A stretch of DNA of 5,900 bases from the NCBI GenBank assembly GCA_028278125.1, contig JANQEY010000330.1:1-5900 (forward strand). The letters run 5' to 3'. Shown one piece after another: positions 1-5,659 of this stretch. The stretch's first letter is position 1. Every line of letters starts with the position of its first letter. The notes under the pieces are model-generated. The model was not told where the DNA came from, did not search any database, and saw only the letters and a program-made list of their open reading frames with translations. Origin of the DNA: a bacterium (GTDB taxonomy: Bacteria > Electryoneota > Electryoneia > Electryoneales > Electryoneaceae). The position numbers and the translations under genes were made by a program.

Positions 1-1119
1 TTAATCATTGAAAAGAAATTATCCATCGGAAAACTATTACCCAACGGGGATATCGATTTTCATGAAAAATCCTATCCCTGGAATATGAAAATTAATGATG
101 TCATAGGTCATGTTATTCCGGCAGTACCGGCAGAAAACGGGACGACAGTCACCGGGGAAACCATTCCCGCTCCCGGTATTCACGACCTGGATTTGCACCT
201 TGAAGGCGCCGAACTGGGAGAAGACGGGAAACTACGCGCAACAACAACAGGTGTTTTACTAGTTTATAATAAAGACATCAAGGTTGCGGATTGTCTCGTC
301 ATTAACGGAAATGCCGGTCATATAACAGGAAATATCAATGCGGATTCCCATGTGCTCGTAGAAGGTTATCTTGAACCGGGATTCAAACTGAAGTCAAATT
401 CGGGGGATGTCATTATCAAGAATAATGTTGAAGATGGAATAGTCTATGCCCAGGGAAATATTGTAATTAAGACAGGTGTGCGTGGTATAAAAAGTGAAAT
501 TATCGCTTCAGAAAATATTTCGGCTACTTTTGCTGAAAATACAAAATTAATATCAGATGGCGATATGACAATCCTGGATACTCTTATTAATTGTAAAACT
601 CATTGTAAAAAGAAATTATCCGTAGGATATAGTCGATCACCAAAAAGCACCATTATAGGCGGCATTACTCAGGCAATGGAGAGTATAGAAGCCCAAAACC
701 TTGGTTGTGACAGCTATTATAAAACCGTTGTCCTTGCAGGTCCGGGGCAGGATGTCATATTACACCTTAATAAGATAACTGATGATTTGGAAAAGAAGAT
801 ATCTGATTTCAAGGATCTATGGCGTATATATAAATTTTATCAGAAACATCCACCCCCTTATAAAGAGGTAACGCTGGAGAGAATAGTTAATACCCGAAAA
901 AAAATAAAACGAGAATATAAAATGTTGCGTGCTCAATACGACCAGTTATATGAGCGTATTCAAAATGCAAAAACTGCAAAGGTAACCGTACGTCGAAAAA
1001 TCTATCCCGGTGTGAAGGTCTGTATTCTGGACAAAATATATAATGTAGAAGAAATACTGGGTCCGGGTACTTTTGAGATTAAGGACAACAGGATTGTTTA
1101 CCTGCCGACCTTTGCCTGA
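1..1119 (+). CDS. DUF342 / FapA-like protein (5' end outside window)
   Basis: The frame is open from base 1 to the TGA at 1117-1119 (372 visible residues), so the gene enters from the left; the ATG at 85 is internal. What is seen: a run of short glycine-rich beta repeats with alternating hydrophobic residues (for example GNAGHITGNI, VEGYLEPG, GDVIIKNNV, IIASENISATFAENTKLI), then the IIGGITQA segment. Next comes a charged helical stretch at about visible residues 256-322 that probably forms a coiled coil (DDLEKKISDF, RKKIKREYKMLRAQY), and last a short beta tail. This order, including the early PAENGTTVTGETIPAP segment, is typical of DUF342 proteins, also called FapA for flagellar assembly protein A. 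Known of the family: often near flagellar or polysaccharide genes, with a proposed polymer-binding beta-helix and poorly defined biochemistry. No flagellar gene is visible here. It converges on the RidA-family gene with a 26-nt gap and no clear terminator between them. Confidence 0.88.
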   Translation, partial: LIIEKKLSIGKLLPNGDIDFHEKSYPWNMKINDVIGHVIPAVPAENGTTVTGETIPAPGIHDLDLHLEGAELGEDGKLRATTTGVLLVYNKDIKVADCLVINGNAGHITGNINADSHVLVEGYLEPGFKLKSNSGDVIIKNNVEDGIVYAQGNIVIKTGVRGIKSEIIASENISATFAENTKLISDGDMTILDTLINCKTHCKKKLSVGYSRSPKSTIIGGITQAMESIEAQNLGCDSYYKTVVLAGPGQDVILHLNKITDDLEKKISDFKDLWRIYKFYQKHPPPYKEVTLERIVNTRKKIKREYKMLRAQYDQLYERIQNAKTAKVTVRRKIYPGVKVCILDKIYNVEEILGPGTFEIKDNRIVYLPTFA

Positions 1120-1145
1120 AAAAGTAGCACCACGATACAATAATC

Positions 1146-1529
1146 TTATTCAAGATAGGCTTCAGCTTCGATTTCAACCAGCATTTCCGGTGTAATTAAT
1201 CTGGCCACCTGAACCATGGCTGAAGCCGGCCGGATATCACCGAAAAACTTACCGTGTGCCTTGCCTATTTCCTGCCAGTGTTCAATATTAACAGCGTATA
1301 TTCTTGTTCTGTAGACATTTTCGAGATTTGCACCAAAGTATTTCAACGAATTTTCAATATTGTTCAAAATCTGGATAGTCTGTTCATACGGATCATTAAT
1401 TCCGACAATATCACCATTGCTATTGGTAGCTGTTGTACCGGCCACATGTATAGTATTGCCTGCTTTCACCGCCCTTGAATAACCCACGACTGATTCCCAT
1501 TCTGTTCCGGTAGATAATTTTTTAAACAT
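1146..1529 (-). CDS. RidA-family (YjgF/YER057c/UK114) protein lacking the catalytic arginine
   Basis: A 127-aa protein, the normal family length, with the Rid fold pattern: STGTEWESVVGYSRAV at the N-terminus, VAGTTATNSNGDIV, the long central helix, RTRIYAVNIEHW, then RPASAMVQVARL and VEIEAEAYLE. Archetypal RidA hydrolyses reactive enamine/imine intermediates of PLP enzymes using Arg105 and Glu120 (E. coli numbering). Here the FPARS segment of RidA is replaced by RPASA, so the arginine position is a serine, while the EIEA glutamate is kept. This points to one of the Rid subgroups without proven deaminase activity. Start choice: the ATG at 1529 gives MFKKLSTG, which fits the usual short lead before the conserved core. 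An in-frame ATG at 1541 (MVSAMFKK) is possible; neither has a good ribosome binding site. The 1529 start overlaps the stop of the upstream remnant by 8 nt (ATGTTTAA), so translation may be coupled. Confidence 0.9.
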   Translation of the reverse strand: MFKKLSTGTEWESVVGYSRAVKAGNTIHVAGTTATNSNGDIVGINDPYEQTIQILNNIENSLKYFGANLENVYRTRIYAVNIEHWQEIGKAHGKFFGDIRPASAMVQVARLITPEMLVEIEAEAYLE

Positions 1530-1632
1530 AGCTGACACCATACTGTTTCATGTATTCAGGTAAGTACCGCTGGCATACAGGGTTTTCATCATCCATGTAG
1601 ACGATGTTGGTTCTGTCATGTTTTTGGTACAT
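1522..1632 (-). pseudogene. Probable N-terminal remnant of a response-regulator receiver domain
   Basis: A 36-codon frame starting with ATG at 1632 and ending with TAA at 1522-1524. It encodes a segment NIVYMDDENPVCQRYLPEYM followed by KQYGVSYV. This matches the opening of CheY-like receivers: a hydrophobic strand ending in an acidic DDE cluster (D14, D15), an amphipathic helix of about 15 residues, a glycine, and a second strand. The frame stops there, before the phospho-acceptor aspartate and the rest of the domain, and the RidA-family gene follows in another frame. The part seen could therefore not work as a receiver. A GGGAAAG stretch lies 5 nt upstream of the ATG, a weak ribosome binding site. 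It may be a leftover from recombination that placed the RidA-family gene here, and may now act as its leader. Alternatives are a functional leader peptide or a chance open frame; the receiver match is by eye only. Confidence 0.42.
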
Positions 1633-1691
1633 TTCAACTTTCCCAGACCCTGTAGCCGGGTTGATATTTTAAGACAGATTCTACAACAGAG

Positions 1692-2402
1692 ATGGTCAAA
1701 CAGGTAAACGGCTTATTAATTAAGTATATCCTTGCCGTATCATTATTGCTGATCGGGTTTTACGGTATTACATCGCCTCCTGCAATCAGCATTATTTGGG
1801 ACTGGGCCAATGCCCTTGGGTATATCGCTGCCTGTACCATACTGTTTCTGTTTATCTATACCGGTCAAAGACGTAATTTTCCTTCAGTTTCCGGAAAGTT
1901 TTTTATCGATTTTCACCGTCATACGGGTTACGTGATCCTCGTCATTATCACGATGCACGCAGGAATCCTGCTGTTAAAAGACCCCGTACTTATTGAACAT
2001 CTTAAAATCACTGCACCTTATTACATGCTCTGCGGACTGTTCGCATTCATATTGATGCTCATCGTAACCGTCAGTTCATTCCAATCAGTGCGGAAATTAA
2101 TCTGGTCTGATTACAAATGGTTCAGGATAATCCACGCATTAATTGGAGTACTCATCGTCCTGCTGATTTATATACATATCGTAAAGAGCCGTTACTATGC
2201 AAATAGTGACTGGAAGACAATTGTCTGGACCATCACGTGTTTCCTGTTTATTGGTTTCTATGTCATCGAAAAAACCGGTGACAATGACATAAATAAACAG
2301 GTTAATCGTATAAATAAAAATACTGCCATGTACCTTAGCTATACCGGCGGTGCTTTACTTTGTCTTATTGCCTGGCTGATTGCCTATATCCACAACAGCT
2401 GA
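1692..2402 (+). CDS. Ferric-reductase-like transmembrane cytochrome b (heme domain only)
   Basis: A 236-aa, very hydrophobic protein with about seven predicted membrane helices (roughly residues 12-29, 38-57, 76-96, 108-128, 145-165, 174-194, 213-233). Candidate heme ligands are H75 (FHRHTGY, with H77 as the alternative), H89 (MHAG), H148 (RIIHAL) and H162 (YIHIV). H75/H89 and H148/H162 each have 13 intervening residues, the arrangement that stacks two b hemes in the ferric reductase/NADPH oxidase superfamily. Such domains pass electrons across the membrane. Unlike FRE or NOX enzymes, the chain ends soon after the last helix, with no FAD or NAD(P)H domain, so electrons must come from or go to another protein. 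The tetraheme cytochrome encoded 1 nt downstream is the obvious partner. The ATG at 1692 is the only normal start after the in-frame stop at 1662; the ribosome binding site is weak. Direction of electron flow and final substrate cannot be read from the sequence. Confidence 0.85.
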   Translation: MVKQVNGLLIKYILAVSLLLIGFYGITSPPAISIIWDWANALGYIAACTILFLFIYTGQRRNFPSVSGKFFIDFHRHTGYVILVIITMHAGILLLKDPVLIEHLKITAPYYMLCGLFAFILMLIVTVSSFQSVRKLIWSDYKWFRIIHALIGVLIVLLIYIHIVKSRYYANSDWKTIVWTITCFLFIGFYVIEKTGDNDINKQVNRINKNTAMYLSYTGGALLCLIAWLIAYIHNS

Positions 2403-2403
2403 C

Positions 2404-2760
2404 ATGAAAAAGCATCATCGGCATCTGATAATATCCGGTTTCATGATTATGGCATCGCTGATATCTTTTAAACTGTTAGGCGATTATCGCAATGAAAAAA
2501 TTGCCACACGGCCGCTCTTACCTGTAAATTTTCAGCATCTGGATCACAGAGAAGTCCAGTGCGCCGAATGCCATCATAATTTTATTGATGATACGGGCGG
2601 GGGAAGCTGTTACTTATGCCATAAAACTGATCCCGAACTCACTCATTCCATCGAAGAGATGTTCCATACTTTTTGCCGGAACTGCCATTTACAGGCCAGG
2701 TTGGAAACAGGGAAATCGGGTCCGATCCGCCAGTGTGGGAATTGTCATACCGGTACTTAG
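2404..2760 (+). CDS. Tetraheme cytochrome c (cytochrome c3-like), exported or membrane-anchored
   Basis: 118 aa with four CxxCH heme-attachment motifs: CAECH (53-57), CYLCH (69-73), CRNCH (91-95) and CGNCH (111-115). The stretch VNFQHLDH (41-48) followed by CAECHH is the class III cytochrome c3 signature. H45, H48, H58, H81 and H88 are candidate distal ligands for bis-histidine, low-potential hemes. The N-terminus has a basic and histidine-rich start (MKKHHRH) and a hydrophobic stretch at about 8-25 with no obvious cleavage site, so it may be an uncleaved anchor holding the hemes in the periplasm. The ATG at 2404 lies 1 nt after the stop of the cytochrome b gene; a TTG 24 nt upstream is in frame but would overlap that gene and spoil the signal sequence. 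It is probably translated coupled to the cytochrome b gene and works with it as an electron carrier. Stops TAG and TAA follow in tandem. Confidence 0.9.
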   Translation: MKKHHRHLIISGFMIMASLISFKLLGDYRNEKIATRPLLPVNFQHLDHREVQCAECHHNFIDDTGGGSCYLCHKTDPELTHSIEEMFHTFCRNCHLQARLETGKSGPIRQCGNCHTGT

Positions 2761-2828
2761 TAAATAATCATTGCTATGGTACAGAGATAAAAAAACCGGG
2801 ATAATGAATGCCCCATTTTTAATGTTAT

Positions 2829-2857
2829 TGTCTGGAATTCATATATTCATTCGTCTA
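2829..2857 (+). promoter_or_regulatory. Probable ECF42-type promoter upstream of the DGPF-sigma operon
   Basis: TGTCTG (2829-2834) and CGTCTA (2852-2857) are separated by exactly 17 nt. The same arrangement occurs at 4481-4509 before the GST gene, and the last ten bases, CATTCGTCTA, are identical in both. From memory, the motif reported for ECF42 sigma factors is TGTCGA at -35 and a CG(A/T)C-type -10, which this fits closely. Transcription would start near 2864, leaving a leader of about 28 nt before the ATG at 2892. The rest of the 2761-2876 spacer shows no convincing terminator for the cytochrome genes. Confidence 0.65.
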
Positions 2858-2891
2858 TCTTAATGAACACGAACTAATGGGGATAGAATCC

Positions 2892-3257
2892 ATGCAATAT
2901 ATGTTACTCATTCACCATGATCCGCATGTCTGGGATGATGTCACAGACGAATTTATGGAGGGTTTATATGTTCAACATAGAAAACTCCAGTCCGAATCCA
3001 AAGAAAAAGGCGCTTTTATCGCTGCAGACCGTCTCGCCGCCGTGGAAACCGCAACAACTGTCCGTAAGCAAAATAATGAATTAGTCATCACAGACGGTCC
3101 TTTCGCGGAAAGCAAGGAAGTATTATTAGGATATTACCTGTTGGATTGTGAAAACCTCGATCAGGCACTTGAATATGCCAAGATGATCCCGGTACCGGAA
3201 GGCGGTGGTGTCGAAGTACGTCCTGTTTATTACTCAGTGAATGCAAACTCTGCCTGA
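2892..3257 (+). CDS. DGPF-domain (YCII-related) protein paired with an ECF42 sigma factor
   Basis: A 121-aa protein with the DGPF signature [11 protein letters not shown] (DGPF at residues 68-71), the N-terminal [11 protein letters not shown] strand, a QHRKLQSE helix and the [13 protein letters not shown] end, all typical of the YCII-related superfamily (PF03795). These are small alpha/beta proteins with a dimeric ferredoxin-like barrel and unknown biochemical role. Known of the family: DGPF genes very often neighbour ECF42 sigma factor genes and are among their targets. That fits here, since the sigma gene starts inside this gene (17-nt overlap) and a matching promoter lies upstream. I chose the ATG at 2892 because it gives the family N-terminus and has a purine-rich GGGGATAG upstream. 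The ATG at 2877, in the same frame, would add five residues, has no ribosome binding site and would leave only about 12 nt of leader. Confidence 0.9.
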   Translation: MQYMLLIHHDPHVWDDVTDEFMEGLYVQHRKLQSESKEKGAFIAADRLAAVETATTVRKQNNELVITDGPFAESKEVLLGYYLLDCENLDQALEYAKMIPVPEGGGVEVRPVYYSVNANSA

Positions 3258-4497
3258 TACAACGAAACCTGTTGATACAATTATCAGGGACTCCTATGGT
3301 AATGCATTAGCAACGCTGATCCGCCTGACCGGTGATTTCGATTTAGCGGAAGACGCGCTGCAGGATGCCTGTGTTAAAGCCATGGAATCCTGGATTGAGC
3401 AGGTTCCGGAGAATCCCGTTGCCTGGCTGGTCACTGTGGCACGTAATCGTGCCATTGATATCCTGCGCCGGCATCAATATGCAAAACACAATATTGAACC
3501 TTTTCTGGAAGTGGTCAGTGATACGGATGAAAGTCATGATGATAAACATCTTCATACCCACATTAATGATGATTTATTGCGTCTTATCTTCACCTGCTGC
3601 CACCCGGCACTGGCCATCGAAACCCGTCTGGCGCTGACATTAAAAACAGTCGTCGGCTTGTCACTGGAAGAAGTATCACGGGCTATGCTGGTGACTCCAA
3701 AAACCATGGAGCAGCGTCTGGTACGTGCAAAACGAAAGATCAGAGAGGCGGGTATCGCCTACGAAATACCTGACCCCCTGCATCTCCCCGAACGCTTATC
3801 CGCCGTACTCCGTGTCATCTACCTGATCTTTAATGAAGGCTATACTGCAACGGGCGGTGAGACGCCGATACGGGAGGAACTATGTCATGAAGCCATACAC
3901 CTCGCCATGCTGCTCAATAAGCTGTTCCCTGAACAGGCGGAAGTGCTGGGATTAGCAGCCCTGTTACTCATGCAGGATGCCAGAAAAACAGCCCGCCTTG
4001 ATTCCAACGGCAATCTGATTCCACTGGATCAACAGGACAGGCAACAATGGAATCATGATCAGATCAGCGAAGCACAAAAATTACTGGATAAAGCATTAAC
4101 TATCAATCAGCCCGGTCCCTATCAGATCCAGGCTGCTATTGCGGCCTTGCATAATAGTGCCGCCAATGCCCCGGATACCGACTGGCAACAGATTGCCGCC
4201 CTGTACCGTACATTACTCAGATATGAATCCAATGCCATTGTCCGGCTCAACTATGCCGTTGCCCTGTCAAAGGCCGAAGGTCCGGAGGCCGGCCTGTCAC
4301 TACTGGAATCCCTGGAATCACAAAAAGAAATCGCAAACTATTCCCCTTACTTTGTCGCCCGAGGTCACCTGTGCAGCGAGGTCGGTAGACTCACCGATGC
4401 CCGGCGCTACCTGCAGAAAGCCATGGACTTGACCTGTAATCAGACTGAAAAAGACTACCTGAAAAATAAATTGCTTAATCTGTCGGAAATGAAATAA
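3241..4497 (+). CDS. ECF42-type RNA polymerase sigma factor with long C-terminal extension
   Basis: 418 aa, about twice the length of a minimal ECF sigma factor. Region sigma2 covers about residues 14-78 ([18 protein letters not shown], then [20 protein letters not shown]). Region sigma4 covers about 112-168 ([21 protein letters not shown], then [16 protein letters not shown], the helix-turn-helix for the -35 element). After this comes a C-terminal extension of about 240 residues with the group hallmarks [11 protein letters not shown] (191-201), [12 protein letters not shown] (293-304), [13 protein letters not shown] and a TPR-like helical end ([14 protein letters not shown]). No anti-sigma factor gene is visible, as expected for this group, where the extension is reported to be needed for activity and probably senses the signal. 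The start at 3241 overlaps the DGPF gene by 17 nt, implying co-transcription and translational coupling. The last codons contain the -35 element of the GST promoter. The inducing signal is unknown. Confidence 0.92.
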   Translation: MQTLPDTTKPVDTIIRDSYGNALATLIRLTGDFDLAEDALQDACVKAMESWIEQVPENPVAWLVTVARNRAIDILRRHQYAKHNIEPFLEVVSDTDESHDDKHLHTHINDDLLRLIFTCCHPALAIETRLALTLKTVVGLSLEEVSRAMLVTPKTMEQRLVRAKRKIREAGIAYEIPDPLHLPERLSAVLRVIYLIFNEGYTATGGETPIREELCHEAIHLAMLLNKLFPEQAEVLGLAALLLMQDARKTARLDSNGNLIPLDQQDRQQWNHDQISEAQKLLDKALTINQPGPYQIQAAIAALHNSAANAPDTDWQQIAALYRTLLRYESNAIVRLNYAVALSKAEGPEAGLSLLESLESQKEIANYSPYFVARGHLCSEVGRLTDARRYLQKAMDLTCNQTEKDYLKNKLLNLSEMK

Positions 4498-4509
4498 GCC
4501 ATTCGTCTA
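4481..4509 (+). promoter_or_regulatory. Probable ECF42-type promoter for the GST gene, inside the end of the sigma gene
   Basis: TGTCGG (4481-4486) and CGTCTA (4504-4509) are spaced by 17 nt and match the element at 2829-2857 at every -10 position and all but one -35 position (TGTCTG there). The -35 hexamer lies in the codons for Leu-Ser-Glu near the end of the sigma factor gene, and the -10 lies just after its stop. A start near 4516 would leave about 27 nt before the GST ATG, close to the leader length at the DGPF gene. I infer direct control of the GST gene by this sigma factor; read-through from the upstream operon is also possible. Confidence 0.65.
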
Positions 4510-4530
4510 GATAAGGAATCCATAAAAATC

Positions 4531-4535
4531 AGGAG
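4531..4535 (+). promoter_or_regulatory. Ribosome binding site of the GST gene
   Basis: AGGAG lies 7 nt before the ATG at 4543. It is the best Shine-Dalgarno sequence in the window and fixes the GST start. The DGPF and sigma genes have much weaker sites, so GST may be the most strongly translated product of this unit. Confidence 0.85.
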
Positions 4536-4542
4536 ATGTTAC

Positions 4543-5193
4543 ATGAAAGCTTATCTGATAAACGGCTCACCCAATTGCCGCAAGGTACAGGCCACGATTG
4601 CCCATCTGGGTCTGGATATTGAAACCGAGTTTCTGGACATTTTTAAGGGCGATCTGAAAAAGGATGATTATCTCGGTATCAATCCCAACGCCCTGGTTCC
4701 AGCGCTGGTCGATGGTGATCTCAAGCTGTGGGAATCAAACGCCATCGTGCAATATCTGGCGGATAAAGCGGGAGCAGACAGTCTATTCCCCAAAAATCCC
4801 CAACAGCGCATCGACATCATCCGCTGGCAATTCTGGGAAGCCATTCATTTTAACAAGGCAGCAGGGACACTGGTATGGGAATATTTTGCCAAACCGATCT
4901 TGAACCTGGGCGATCCCGATAAAGAACTGGTGGAACAGGGTATTAAGGATTTTCATCGCTATGCACCGATCCTGGATCAACATCTGAAGGATAAAGACTT
5001 TGTGGCAGGAAATAATGTCACGATAGCGGATTTCTCCATGGCATGCCTTGCCGACGAGTGGGACACCTCACATGTCCCTTATCAGGGATACAAAAATATT
5101 GTTGCATGGATAGACCGCATGAATAACATTGAAGCATGGAAAGTGACAGCACCACCCTCACTGGACGAGATTGGAAAAGCGGTCAATGCATGA
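4543..5193 (+). CDS. Glutathione S-transferase family protein
   Basis: 216 aa, a normal GST length. The N-terminal thioredoxin-like domain covers about residues 1-77: the SPNCRKV motif at 9-15 offers Ser9 as the likely glutathione-activating residue (with Cys12 nearby), V52-P53 is the conserved cis-proline region (NALVPAL), and E64-S65 in WESNAIVQYL is the gamma-glutamyl binding pair. The all-helical C-terminal domain follows, with the N-capping and hydrophobic staple motif VTIADFSMA (159-167, D163). GSTs conjugate glutathione to electrophiles or reduce peroxides in the cytoplasm. The motif set suggests a theta/beta-like bacterial enzyme, but the substrate cannot be told. It has its own strong ribosome binding site and a promoter like that of the DGPF-sigma operon, so I infer it is an effector gene of that sigma factor. 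A terminator follows the gene. Confidence 0.93.
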   Translation: MKAYLINGSPNCRKVQATIAHLGLDIETEFLDIFKGDLKKDDYLGINPNALVPALVDGDLKLWESNAIVQYLADKAGADSLFPKNPQQRIDIIRWQFWEAIHFNKAAGTLVWEYFAKPILNLGDPDKELVEQGIKDFHRYAPILDQHLKDKDFVAGNNVTIADFSMACLADEWDTSHVPYQGYKNIVAWIDRMNNIEAWKVTAPPSLDEIGKAVNA

Positions 5194-5218
5194 TGACAAT
5201 TAGAGCCATATAGTGATG

Positions 5219-5258
5219 AAGGATGTCATCTTTCCGGGTGACATCCTTTATTTATATT
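5219..5258 (+). terminator. Rho-independent terminator after the GST gene
   Basis: AAGGATGTCA (5219-5228) pairs with TGACATCCTT (5239-5248) as a perfect 10-bp stem. U-G and C-G pairs extend it inward, leaving a loop of about 6 nt, and a T-rich tract (TTTATTTATATT, from 5247) follows. It closes the sigma/GST unit and separates it from the next two genes. Confidence 0.85.
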
Positions 5259-5272
5259 AAATGTTCCGAATA

Positions 5273-5296
5273 GTGCTACAGTTTGAGCACAACTGT
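5273..5296 (+). repeat. Two overlapping inverted repeats upstream of the TfoX-like gene
   Basis: GTGCT (5273-5277) with AGCAC (5286-5290), and ACAGTT (5278-5283) with AACTGT (5291-5296), interleave so that only one hairpin can form at a time. They lie 9 nt before the ribosome binding site of the gene at 5319. They could be an operator or a small leader structure, but are short enough to be chance. Confidence 0.3.
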
Positions 5297-5304
5297 TTAA
5301 TCCC

Positions 5305-5310
5305 AAGGGA
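5305..5310 (+). promoter_or_regulatory. Ribosome binding site of the TfoX-like gene
   Basis: AAGGGA ends 8 nt before the ATG at 5319, a good spacing, and supports that start over the next in-frame methionine (residue 12). Confidence 0.7.
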
Positions 5311-5318
5311 TCAACATC

Positions 5319-5654
5319 ATGAAAAAGAAAAATAACAGCGAAGCATATTTCATGGAACTCGTTGAACATTTCACGGATAAAAACAAGGATGTACAGGCGG
5401 GCAGGATGATGAGTTCTCCCGGATTAAAAGTAAACAACAAGGTATTTGCTTTTTACTCAAAAGGCAGTATGGGGTTTCGTCTGGGACCGGATTTTGCTCC
5501 CAAACAGGCCGGACTGAAAAAACCGACTCTTCTGAATCCCTTTAAAACAAAAGGCCCGTTAAAGGGCTGGTATGTCGTCAAGGATAACGAAATGGACAAA
5601 TGGAAAAGTCTTACGCAAACCGGTCTGGATTTTACCCGAACATTGAAGAAATAA
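5319..5654 (+). CDS. Small TfoX/Sxy N-terminal-like protein of unknown function
   Basis: 111 aa, lysine-rich and basic, with no signal peptide or membrane segment, so cytoplasmic. The N-terminus is helical (SEAYFMELVEHFTD), then comes MMSSPGLKVNNKVFAFYSKG (30-49) and MGFRLGPDF (51-59). That order (short glycine turn, KVFAF strand, second strand ending in a basic residue) resembles the TfoX N-terminal/YjbR-like fold. The C-terminal part (KGWYVVKDNEMDKWKSL) is a strand plus helix like the end of those domains. TfoX-N domains occur in the competence regulator Sxy, but also in many small uncharacterised proteins. This one lacks a TfoX C-terminal domain, so a competence role should not be assumed. 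It is separated from the GST gene by a terminator and lies 5 nt before the DUF2461 gene, probably in one operon. The coding call is firm and the family call is tentative. Confidence 0.82.
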   Translation: MKKKNNSEAYFMELVEHFTDKNKDVQAGRMMSSPGLKVNNKVFAFYSKGSMGFRLGPDFAPKQAGLKKPTLLNPFKTKGPLKGWYVVKDNEMDKWKSLTQTGLDFTRTLKK

Positions 5655-5659
5655 ATATT

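Noticed and set aside
1143..1156. Short palindrome ATCTT-ATTC-AAGAT at the end of the RidA-family gene as a terminator.
   Set aside because: Only five AT-rich pairs, it overlaps the stop codon, and no T tract follows on either strand.
1598..1603. Minus-strand CGTCTA (plus-strand TAGACG) upstream of the RidA-family gene, a possible third sigma-dependent promoter.
   Set aside because: The position 17 nt upstream reads CAAAAA, not TGTC; the nearest TGT lies at the wrong spacing, and the bases are part of the receiver-like coding frame.
2380..2403. TTG start giving an eight-residue longer tetraheme cytochrome.
   Set aside because: It would overlap the cytochrome b gene and put uncharged residues before the basic start of the signal segment; the ATG at 2404 is the normal choice.
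2795..2820. Possible terminator after the cytochrome genes (AATG-CCC-CATT before a short T run).
   Set aside because: The stem is only four pairs with a wobble and is AT-rich; too weak to call.
5253..5282. Sigma70-like promoter with extended -10 TGCTACAGT before the TfoX-like gene.
   Set aside because: Only a partial -10 match and no acceptable -35 at 16-18 nt; part of the region is the terminator tail.
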